DNA of 64,000 nt. Source: Mucilaginibacter_A sp050954285. Lineage in GTDB: Bacteria; Bacteroidota; Bacteroidia; Sphingobacteriales; Sphingobacteriaceae. Numbering within the stretch: position 1 is the first letter of the stretch; each line of letters opens with the position of its first letter. The notes beneath the pieces were generated by a model, which searched no databases, had not been told where the DNA came from, and saw nothing but the letters and a program-made list of their open reading frames with translations. This document shows, in pieces, positions 37,556 through 44,989 of the stretch. The translations under genes and the position numbers were made by a program. The stretch covers positions 17,622 through 81,621 of the forward strand of contig JBPBPL010000026.1 of the NCBI GenBank assembly GCA_050954285.1. The letters run 5' to 3'.

Positions 37556-38539
37556 ATGGAACCATTTAAATTAGTTCGGGCGCAAAATAATGCTTCGGCC
37601 ATTGCTGCAGCTACCCCGAAAGAAACCAAGTTTATTGCTGGCGGCACTAACATCATCGATTTGATGAAGCTTTACGTTGAAAATCCAAAGCAACTGGTAG
37701 ATATCAACTCGCTTAGTCTCAATCAAATTGAAACACAAAAAGATGGCAGTGTAAAAATAGGAGCACTGGTAAAAAACAGTGATCTGGCTTATCATCCCAT
37801 CATTAAAAAACAATATCCTTTTTTGTCTGAAGCCTTGCTTTCCGGTGCTTCTGCACAGTTGCGTAATATGGCTTCTGTTGGCGGTAACCTGTTGCAGCGT
37901 ACCCGTTGCTATTACTTCTACGATACGGCTTTTCCTTGCAATAAAAGGGAACCAGGTTCTGGCTGTTCGGCCATTCCGGGCTATAACCGTATTCATGCTG
38001 TTTTAGGTACGAGCGAGAAATGTATCGCCACAAGCCCTTCGGATATGTGTGTGCCGATGGCCGCTTTAGGTGCGATGATTCAGGTTGAAGGCCCGAATGG
38101 TTCCCGCAGTATTCCTTTTGCAGATTTCCACCGCGTACCGGGAGATACGCCGCAAATTGATACCAACTTAAAGCAGGGCGAACTGATTACAGCCGTAATT
38201 TTACCAAATCTGCCTTTCGCTGTAAAATCTCATTATTTAAAAGTACGCGACCGCGCTTCGTACGAATTTGCTTTAACATCTGCAGCCGTAGCTTTAGATA
38301 TATCCAACGGAAAAATTAACAATTCCCGGATTGCTTTAGGCGGTGTTGCAACTAAGCCTTGGCGCGCTGTGGCAGCAGAAAAAGTATTAAACGGAGCAGC
38401 TGCCAATACGCAAACTTACCGTGCGGCTGCTGAAGCTGCAATGGCAGGTGCAAATCCACATAAATATAACGCATTTAAAGTTGAACTGGCTAAACGCACA
38501 CTTGTACGCGCTTTGGAAACAGTAGGAGGAATGGTATGA
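37556..38539 (+). CDS. PaoB-like FAD-binding subunit, second copy
   Basis: 327 residues, 18 bp after the small subunit gene. It shows the FAD-loop FIAGGTNIIDLMK and SVGGNLLQRT, the four-Cys insertion (RCYYF, PCNKR, GSGCS, KCIA) expected to hold an extra [4Fe-4S] cluster, and YLKVRDRASYEFA in the C-terminal domain. It is clearly homologous to the gene at 10209-11189 along its whole length. One block of 28 nt (38232-38259) is identical to 10882-10909. Translationally coupled to the large subunit by a 4-bp overlap. Confidence 0.92.
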   Translation: MEPFKLVRAQNNASAIAAATPKETKFIAGGTNIIDLMKLYVENPKQLVDINSLSLNQIETQKDGSVKIGALVKNSDLAYHPIIKKQYPFLSEALLSGASAQLRNMASVGGNLLQRTRCYYFYDTAFPCNKREPGSGCSAIPGYNRIHAVLGTSEKCIATSPSDMCVPMAALGAMIQVEGPNGSRSIPFADFHRVPGDTPQIDTNLKQGELITAVILPNLPFAVKSHYLKVRDRASYEFALTSAAVALDISNGKINNSRIALGGVATKPWRAVAAEKVLNGAAANTQTYRAAAEAAMAGANPHKYNAFKVELAKRTLVRALETVGGMV

Positions 38540-40857
38540 ACGAGACAGTAGGAAAACCAGTAAACCGTGTTGACGGTAAGCTAAAAGTAACCGGTGGTGC
38601 TACTTATTCAGCTGAATTTAACATCAAAAACCTGGTTCATGGAGTGGCTGTTTTAAGCACCGTAACCAAAGGCCGGATAAAAAATATTAACACCAGCATA
38701 GCAGAAAAAGCACCTGGTGTAATTGGTATTTTAACCTATAAAAACAGTATGCAATTGCATTCTCCATCCAGCTCTGATCCGGGTGGTGGCAGGTTTGCAG
38801 AGAAAGATCTTTTGCCGCTGCAAAACGACCGCGTTTATTATGATGGGCAAATGGTTGCAGTGGTAATGGCAGAAACTTTTGAACAGGCAGAACATGCTTC
38901 TAACCTGGTAAAAGTTGAATATATGGCTGAAGACCCGATTTTTGATTTAGAAAAAAACATTACCAAAGCTTACAAACCTGAAAAAGCTCCAACCGGAGCA
39001 GAAACTCAGGAAAGCCGCGGCAATGCTGATGATGCCCTGAAATCAGCTGCTTTAAAGGTAGAACAAACGTATGGTACGCCGGTATACCATCATAATGCGA
39101 TGGAGCCACATGCTACCGTTGCTTTTTGGCAGGGAGATACAGTGACGTTGTATGATTCTACGCAATCGGTTGCTGGTTCAAAAAGTTTGTTGTCCTCCAT
39201 GCTCGGCGTTCCTAAAGATAAGGTCCGTGTGGTTTCTTATTATATTGGTGGCGGTTTCGGGTCTAAAGGATTTTCCTGGCCAAATACAGTGGTAACGGCT
39301 ATGGCTGCCAAATTGGTTAACCGGCCGGTAAAACTGGTTTTAAGTCGCCAGCAAATGTTTACTACTGCAGGCCGGCGTTCGCAAACCATCCAGAAAATTT
39401 CTTTAGGTGCAGATCAAAGCGGAAAATTATCGGCTATTAAACATGCTACTACAGCAGAAACTTCTTTTGTAGATGAATTTGTGGAAACAGCAGGTGTGGC
39501 CACCTCTATGATTTATAGTAGTCCGAATCTGGACGTAAGCCATAGTTTGGTTCGATTGAACAAAGTTACACCTTGCCCCATGCGTGCGCCAGGTGAAGCT
39601 CCCGGAACTTATGCGCTGGAAGTGGCAATGGATGAATTAGCTTATCAATCCAACATAGATCCGATACAGCTTCGATTGATTAATTATGCAGAGAAAGATG
39701 AACAAAAGCATAAAGAATTTTCTTCTAAAAGCCTGAAGGAATGCTATCAGAAAGGTGCGGAAATGATTGGCTGGAGCAACCGCAATCCAAAGCCCAACAC
39801 CATGAAAGAAGGTAAAATGCTGGTGGGTTACGGTATGGCAACAGCCACTTATCCGGCTAACAGAAGTGCTTCCTCAGCCAAAGCAGTTTTATTTGCAGAT
39901 GGCCACGTAGAAATGATGTGTGCTACACAGGATATTGGTACCGGAACTTATACCATCATGACGCAGGCTGCTGCTGATGCTTTCGGGCTTCCTATAGAAA
40001 AAATTACCATGAAACTGGGTGACAGCGATTTCCCGAAAGGTGCAAATTCAGGTGGCTCACAGGTTACGGCGAGTGTTGGGCCAGCCATTCGTGCAGCTGC
40101 TTTAGGTACGGTAAACAAAGTTGTAAAAATAGTTATCGCTGATGGAAAATCTCCTTTGCATGGTATGAAGGAAGATGATCTGATCGCTCAAAACGGCGGT
40201 ATCTATCTTAAAACCAAACCTAATGTAGGCGAGCTTTATACAGATATTTTAAAGCGCCAGGGTTTGCAGGATGTTCGTGCAGCTGCGATTACAAAAGTTT
40301 CAACCCGTCAATCTACAGAATCCAACCCGGCAACAGCAGGAAGCCCGGAAGCGCAGATTGAAGATGAAAGTAAATCAAACGCGGCAGTTCAGGCCGATGA
40401 AAAGGTGGATCGTAAGCCATATGCATTTCATTCATTCGGTGCTCATTTTGTTAAGGTTTTAGTTGATCCTGATTTGGGTATGATCCACGTAGAAAAAGTT
40501 GTTGGTGTGATGGATGTAGGTACGATTATGAATCTGAAAACTGCCAAAAACCAAATTATGGGCGGTATGATTTTTGGAATTGGCATGGCTTTAATGGAAG
40601 AAACCCAGTATGATCCAAACCGCGGACGCGCAGTTACACGTGATCTGTCTAACTACCTGGTTCCGGTTCATGCAGATATGCCCGAATTTGAAGTAGCATT
40701 TATTAATAAACCTGACACTATTATTTCACCAATTGGTGCAAGAGGCATTGGTGAAATTGGTATTACGGGTATTACGGCTGCAGTGGCTAATGCCATTTAT
40801 CATGCTACTGGCAAACGCATCCGGCAGTTACCAATTACGCCGGATAAACTGATTTAA
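38536..40857 (+). CDS. PaoC-like molybdopterin-binding catalytic subunit, second copy
   Basis: 773 residues. Hammerhead domain (GKLKVTGGATYSAEF), GGGFGSKGFSWP, MRAPGEAPGTYALE, SGGSQVTASVGPA and the C-terminal active-site GARGIGEIGITG Glu motif identify the molybdenum cofactor subunit. Compared with the first copy (748 residues) it has an extra Glu/Ala/Gln-rich insertion around residues 590-630 (STRQSTESNPATAGSPEAQ). No signal peptide, so export would depend on the Tat signal of the small subunit. Substrate unknown; the two copies probably differ in specificity because pocket-lining segments diverge. Confidence 0.92.
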   Translation: MNETVGKPVNRVDGKLKVTGGATYSAEFNIKNLVHGVAVLSTVTKGRIKNINTSIAEKAPGVIGILTYKNSMQLHSPSSSDPGGGRFAEKDLLPLQNDRVYYDGQMVAVVMAETFEQAEHASNLVKVEYMAEDPIFDLEKNITKAYKPEKAPTGAETQESRGNADDALKSAALKVEQTYGTPVYHHNAMEPHATVAFWQGDTVTLYDSTQSVAGSKSLLSSMLGVPKDKVRVVSYYIGGGFGSKGFSWPNTVVTAMAAKLVNRPVKLVLSRQQMFTTAGRRSQTIQKISLGADQSGKLSAIKHATTAETSFVDEFVETAGVATSMIYSSPNLDVSHSLVRLNKVTPCPMRAPGEAPGTYALEVAMDELAYQSNIDPIQLRLINYAEKDEQKHKEFSSKSLKECYQKGAEMIGWSNRNPKPNTMKEGKMLVGYGMATATYPANRSASSAKAVLFADGHVEMMCATQDIGTGTYTIMTQAAADAFGLPIEKITMKLGDSDFPKGANSGGSQVTASVGPAIRAAALGTVNKVVKIVIADGKSPLHGMKEDDLIAQNGGIYLKTKPNVGELYTDILKRQGLQDVRAAAITKVSTRQSTESNPATAGSPEAQIEDESKSNAAVQADEKVDRKPYAFHSFGAHFVKVLVDPDLGMIHVEKVVGVMDVGTIMNLKTAKNQIMGGMIFGIGMALMEETQYDPNRGRAVTRDLSNYLVPVHADMPEFEVAFINKPDTIISPIGARGIGEIGITGITAAVANAIYHATGKRIRQLPITPDKLI

Positions 40858-40898
40858 TATTAAAAGGGAGCATTCTCCATTATTATTTACAGCTGGTG

Positions 40899-40913
40899 GA
40901 TGCTTCTTTTATC
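40899..40913 (-). repeat. Dispersed motif copy with degenerate inverted partner
   Basis: GATGCTTCTTTTATC in the 78-bp gap before the xdhC-like gene. A degenerate partner, TTAAAAGGGAGCATT (about 40860-40874), faces it, so the gap could form an imperfect hairpin that partly uncouples the downstream genes. Confidence 0.55.
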
Positions 40914-40935
40914 ACCCTAAAATCATCTTAATAAT

Positions 40936-42087
40936 ATGTCTGAACTGCAACGTTTACTATCGGCTTATGATCGTCAGCGTAGCACCAAAAATCCTTGTGC
41001 TTTGGCCACCGTTACAGAAGTAGAAGGATCTTCCTACAGAAGGCCGGGTGCACGCATGCTGGTAACGGATGATGGTCAGCTAACTGGTAGCATCAGCGGT
41101 GGTTGTTTGGAAGGAGATGCGCTGCGCCGTGCAAGGCGGGTAATGATAACCGGAAAAAGTGAGATTATTATTTATGATAGCACGGACATTGAAGAGGATT
41201 TACAGCATGGTGCACAGTTGGGCTGCGAAGGTACTATTCATATCTTGTTGGAATCTATTGATTATTCCGACCATAATAATCCGGTTGAGTTGCTAAGGAA
41301 AACTTCCCGGCAGGATGACCCGGTTGTGCTGATTACAATTTTATCTGCTAAAAACAGCATCCATGATTTGGCTGGTAAAAGGGTTTTAATCACCAACAAA
41401 AATCAGCAGGAAATTAATTTCACAGGCGATTTTTCTGCGGATGTTTTAATTCTGAATGATACTTTACAGGCTTTAAATTTAAATCAATCTATCACTCAAA
41501 ACTACCAGGTTAAAGAACAACAAGCCCGGCTGTTTTTAGAAGTTATTCTTCCTGCTCCACAATTAACAATTTACGGTGCAGGCAATGATGCCCAGCCATT
41601 GCTGCGTATGGCCGTTGGTTTAGGCTGGCGGGTACATGTAGTAGATGGGCGTGCTCCACAGGCCACTATTCAGCGTTTTCCAGAAGCAGAATCAGTAAAA
41701 GTGGTTAAGCTGGATGACCTGCAAAAACAACAATTCTTTTCGGGTTATGCAATTTTGATGAGCCATAATTACCATTACGATTTTGCTGTTTTGCAGCAAT
41801 TAGTTTCTTTCAATCCTGTCAACTATATTGGGATTTTAGGACCGAAAAAAAAGACTGACCGCTTACTTGATGATCTCCAAAAAACTGGTTTTGTGTTGAG
41901 CGAAGCTGAAAATGAGCGTTTATATGGCCCGGTTGGCTTAAACATCGGAGCAGAAACGGCAGAAGAAATTGCGGTAGCCATCATGGCAGAATTACTGGCA
42001 GTAAGGCATCAATGCAAAGCCGGATTTTTACGCGAACTGAATGGCCCAATTCATAATCGAAACATTATTGTTTCTACCGAGCTTTGA
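40936..42087 (+). CDS. XdhC/CoxI family molybdenum-hydroxylase maturation protein
   Basis: 383 residues. The N-terminal XdhC/CoxI domain has the family pattern ALATVTEVEGSSYRRPGARM and GSISGGCLEGD with GCEGTIHILLE; the C-terminal Rossmann domain has LTIYGAGNDAQPL and YIGILGPKKKTDRL. Members (XdhC, PaoD) bind the molybdenum cofactor, support its sulfuration and insert it into the apoenzyme in the cytoplasm before export. The position right after the three structural genes fits. It probably also serves the first hydroxylase, which lacks such a gene nearby. The stop overlaps the next start. Confidence 0.92.
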   Translation: MSELQRLLSAYDRQRSTKNPCALATVTEVEGSSYRRPGARMLVTDDGQLTGSISGGCLEGDALRRARRVMITGKSEIIIYDSTDIEEDLQHGAQLGCEGTIHILLESIDYSDHNNPVELLRKTSRQDDPVVLITILSAKNSIHDLAGKRVLITNKNQQEINFTGDFSADVLILNDTLQALNLNQSITQNYQVKEQQARLFLEVILPAPQLTIYGAGNDAQPLLRMAVGLGWRVHVVDGRAPQATIQRFPEAESVKVVKLDDLQKQQFFSGYAILMSHNYHYDFAVLQQLVSFNPVNYIGILGPKKKTDRLLDDLQKTGFVLSEAENERLYGPVGLNIGAETAEEIAVAIMAELLAVRHQCKAGFLRELNGPIHNRNIIVSTEL

Positions 42088-42716
42088 TCAACCCAAAAAC
42101 AGGCAAAAATACAGCAGTAGTTATTCTGGCTGCAGGTTCTTCTTCCCGTTTAGGAAAGCCAAAACAACTACTTTATTATCAGTTGGAAACGTTGATAAAA
42201 AGGGTAGTAAAAACAGCAATAGAAATTTCTGACAACAAGGTTTTTGTTGTTACTGGATTTTTACATCATGAATTAATTTCAGAGCTAAAGGGTTTGCCCG
42301 TCCATTTTGTTCAAAATTCTAATTGGGCCGAAGGAATGGGTTCATCCATCCGAACCGGAATTTCTGCCATTTTGGAATCAGAAAATGCCAATCAAACTGA
42401 TGCGGCTTTATTTTTATTGTCCGATCAGCCATTGATCAATTCAAGCTATTTAAAAATTTTGCTTAGCGAATTTTATCTCCATAAAAACAGTATGATTGCA
42501 ATTACGGGCTATTCCGGAACACAAGGAGTGCCTGCTGTTTTTGACAAGAGTTTTTTCCTGAATTTACAGCAGCTTTCAGGTAAAGGCGGAGCTAAGGAAA
42601 TTTTCAAAAATTATCAAAACCAGCTAATTACAGTTCCTTTTGAGGATGCAAAAATTGATATTGATACGGAAGAAGATTATACAAAACTGTTGAAATTAAC
42701 AAAAAATAAACATTGA
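42084..42716 (+). CDS. MobA/MocA-like molybdenum cofactor nucleotidyltransferase
   Basis: 210 residues from a TTG start that overlaps the xdhC-like stop (TTGA), giving translational coupling. NTP-transferase fold: VVILAAGSSSRLGKPKQLL (nucleotide-binding loop and the conserved Lys), VVTGF, NWAEGMGSSIRTGI, and LLSDQPLINSSYL with the metal-binding Asp. This matches the MocA family that attaches CMP to molybdopterin for xanthine-oxidase-type enzymes. Last gene of the operon; it converges with the next gene only 8 bp away. Confidence 0.88.
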   Translation: MINPKTGKNTAVVILAAGSSSRLGKPKQLLYYQLETLIKRVVKTAIEISDNKVFVVTGFLHHELISELKGLPVHFVQNSNWAEGMGSSIRTGISAILESENANQTDAALFLLSDQPLINSSYLKILLSEFYLHKNSMIAITGYSGTQGVPAVFDKSFFLNLQQLSGKGGAKEIFKNYQNQLITVPFEDAKIDIDTEEDYTKLLKLTKNKH

Positions 42717-42724
42717 AACCTGAG

Positions 42725-43123
42725 TTATTTAATAACACCAGGCAAAACCGGATTACTATCTGTTACCGATAAAACGCTATCAACCAAAAAGTTACTTATG
42801 CCACGCCAAGGCAGGATGCCTATATATTCTTTATAATGCAGCTGCACCGTTTTGCCGCTATTTTTTTCTAACTGATTGAATACTTTCGGGTCGGTTACAG
42901 AAAACATAAACTCATTGGAAGAAAAAGACCCAGTTGTGCCGGAACGGATTCCGGTCTGGATCATCCGGCCTTCATTGGTTTTAAAAACGTAACCCTTTTT
43001 AACAATATAATTTAGTTCTCCAGCTTTTACGCCTTCGCCAAAAACAAAAAAGTAACGGTAATAAAGCAAACCTGCTGCAACAAGAATTAGGATAAGCGAG
43101 ATAATGGTTACAGTTCGTTTCAT
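42725..43123 (-). CDS. Small membrane-anchored hypothetical protein
   Basis: 132 residues: one N-terminal membrane helix (IISLILILVAAGLLYYRYFF) then a soluble ~110-residue domain with GELNYIVKKGYVFKTNEGRM, GSFSSNEFMFSV and LHYKEYIGILPWRG. I know this type from Bacteroidota genomes only as an uncharacterised family; database labels such as 6-phosphogluconate dehydrogenase would be misleading for a protein this short. It sits downstream of the amylase/phosphorylase genes on the same strand but behind a motif copy, so membership in that operon is uncertain. Confidence 0.7.
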   Translation of the reverse strand: MKRTVTIISLILILVAAGLLYYRYFFVFGEGVKAGELNYIVKKGYVFKTNEGRMIQTGIRSGTTGSFSSNEFMFSVTDPKVFNQLEKNSGKTVQLHYKEYIGILPWRGISNFLVDSVLSVTDSNPVLPGVIK

Positions 43124-43134
43124 GATTTTAGGCA

Positions 43135-43149
43135 GATAAAAGAAGTATT
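43135..43149 (+). repeat. Dispersed motif copy (GA type) next to a start codon
   Basis: GATAAAAGAAGTATT, 11 bp upstream of the ATG of the minus-strand gene at 43123 and 35 bp after the stop of the GH13 gene. Confidence 0.65.
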
Positions 43150-43184
43150 GTTAAAAATAATTGTTTAAAACTCGAGTGCTTTTT

Positions 43185-44924
43185 TTAAAAACTCAGGATT
43201 ATGCCACTGGTAGCTGGTAAAGATACAATTAAACCCTGCTGAAGATTGCCCGAGGAAAATTTATGGTTACTCAGCAAATCTGTAAAAACATGATTTTGAG
43301 TGTTCACCAATTCAAACTGATTCAGCAGATCGTCTGTAAATCTAACCTGCAGGTTGACTTCGTTTCTATTAAAATTACTGATTATCAGCAATCTATCTTG
43401 ATTTTGATAACGTAAAAACGGATAAACTTTATTGTTGAATCCACGTTCCCGATCATTTAAATAAAGCAGATCATAAAACGAGCCGGTTTGAATAGCTTCA
43501 TGATTGGCGCTGATTTCCAATAATTTACTGTAGAAATAGCGCAGATCTTTTTGGCTGCTGGAAATTTTCGCACCATCCATTTTGCCGTTATTCAGCCATT
43601 TTTGAAACTCTGGCATGGCACAATAATCAAAAATGGAAGTCCGCCCGTCGCTGGAAGAAAACCCGGAAGTACCTTCTGCCGGTTCACCCACTTCCTGTCC
43701 GTTATAAATCATTACCGGCCCGGCAGACAGTGTAGCCGTCAATATCATCGCTGGAACTGCCAGCCAGGGATCGCCAGCAAAATTTTCGGAAGCAATGCGT
43801 ACTTCGTCGTGGTTTTCCATAAAGCGCAGCATGTGCTCTGTAAAACCGTTTTGCTGATGTTGCCACTGATCACGGATTTCGTAAACATTGGCTTCATATT
43901 CGTTGCAAATCAGCTTTTTCAGCGTATCATACAAGCCAACTTTATCATACAAATAATCAAAGCCACCTTCAAAAATGTATTGTCTATAAACGTTCGGATC
44001 ATAAGCTTCGGCAATGAAAATCATTTTCGGGTATGCTTCTTTTACCTGTACAATTATCCATTTCCAGAACTCAACGGGTACCATCTCCACCATATCACAA
44101 CGGAAACCATCCACACCTTTTTCGGCCCAAAACAACAATATATCACGCAGTTTTGACCACAAATGCGGAATTGGCTCGAAGTAAGTTTGATGTCCGTTCA
44201 GATAATCTACTCCATAATTCAGCTTGATCGTTTCATACCAATCATTGATGGAAGGTGCTTCCGAAAAAACATCGTTTCCAGTTGCTTTTGCCGGAAATTC
44301 ATTAAAAATTCCATCTTTCAGCGGACTTTGAAATTCATCACCGCCAGCGTTTACATCTCCCGGAACCCAAAACTTTTTGCCCGGCAAATAGTAAAAATCG
44401 TTTAGCGGAGAAAATGCCTTGTTGTGATCATCGTTTTCGCCAATATCTTTTACGCCAGCAGGTTTTGTATCAGAACAGTAAGTTCTGGCAACATGATTCG
44501 GCACAAAATCTATGATCACTTTCAATCCGTTTTCGTGTGTTCTTTGGATCAAAGCTTCAAATTCGGCCATCCGGTTTTTTACATCTACAGCCAAATCAGG
44601 GTCTACATCATAATAATCTTTGATAGCATAAGCCGAACCGGCACGGCCTTTTACCACATCCGGATCATCCGTTTTGATGCCGTAGTACGCATAATCAGTC
44701 ATGGTTGCGTGCTCGATAATCCCGGTAAACCAAACATGCGAAAAGTTCATCTTTTTGATTTCCTGCAAAGCAGCATCAGTGATGTCGTTGAATTTTCCGC
44801 AACCGTTTTCTTCTATCGAACCATAATATTTGTTGGTTGAATTTTGATTGCCGAATAGCCGGACCAACAGTTGATAAATCAGTAATTTATGCCCGTTTTG
44901 ATTTTCGTTGGATGATGCGTTCAT
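43185..44924 (-). CDS. GH13 alpha-amylase family enzyme, cytoplasmic
   Basis: 579 residues, no signal peptide. The GH13 catalytic motifs are present: DFVPNHVART (region I), GFRCDMVEM with the nucleophile Asp (region II), FIAEAYD with the acid/base Glu (region III) and FMENHDEVR (region IV). The N-terminus (YQLLVRLFGNQNSTNKYYG) is typical of a Bacteroidota subgroup annotated simply as alpha-amylase. It probably hydrolyses or rearranges short alpha-glucans inside the cell and hands maltose to the phosphorylase encoded next to it. A motif inverted pair lies directly upstream. Confidence 0.92.
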   Translation of the reverse strand: MNASSNENQNGHKLLIYQLLVRLFGNQNSTNKYYGSIEENGCGKFNDITDAALQEIKKMNFSHVWFTGIIEHATMTDYAYYGIKTDDPDVVKGRAGSAYAIKDYYDVDPDLAVDVKNRMAEFEALIQRTHENGLKVIIDFVPNHVARTYCSDTKPAGVKDIGENDDHNKAFSPLNDFYYLPGKKFWVPGDVNAGGDEFQSPLKDGIFNEFPAKATGNDVFSEAPSINDWYETIKLNYGVDYLNGHQTYFEPIPHLWSKLRDILLFWAEKGVDGFRCDMVEMVPVEFWKWIIVQVKEAYPKMIFIAEAYDPNVYRQYIFEGGFDYLYDKVGLYDTLKKLICNEYEANVYEIRDQWQHQQNGFTEHMLRFMENHDEVRIASENFAGDPWLAVPAMILTATLSAGPVMIYNGQEVGEPAEGTSGFSSSDGRTSIFDYCAMPEFQKWLNNGKMDGAKISSSQKDLRYFYSKLLEISANHEAIQTGSFYDLLYLNDRERGFNNKVYPFLRYQNQDRLLIISNFNRNEVNLQVRFTDDLLNQFELVNTQNHVFTDLLSNHKFSSGNLQQGLIVSLPATSGIILSF

Positions 44925-44941
44925 GATAAATTTACAATTGA

Positions 44942-44975
44942 CGATACTGTTTTTAGGGTAGTAAAAACAGTATCG
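44942..44975. repeat. Perfect inverted pair of the dispersed motif (AC type)
   Basis: CGATACTGTTTTTA (44942-44955) and its exact complement (44962-44975) flank a 6-nt loop in the 65-bp gap between the GH65 and GH13 genes. It could act as an intra-operon attenuator on the minus strand. Confidence 0.85.
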
Positions 44976-44989
44976 GATGAATTTAAAAT

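Noticed and set aside
42725..43123. Calling the gene a 6-phosphogluconate dehydrogenase
   Set aside because: 132 residues with one membrane helix and no Rossmann motif cannot be this enzyme.
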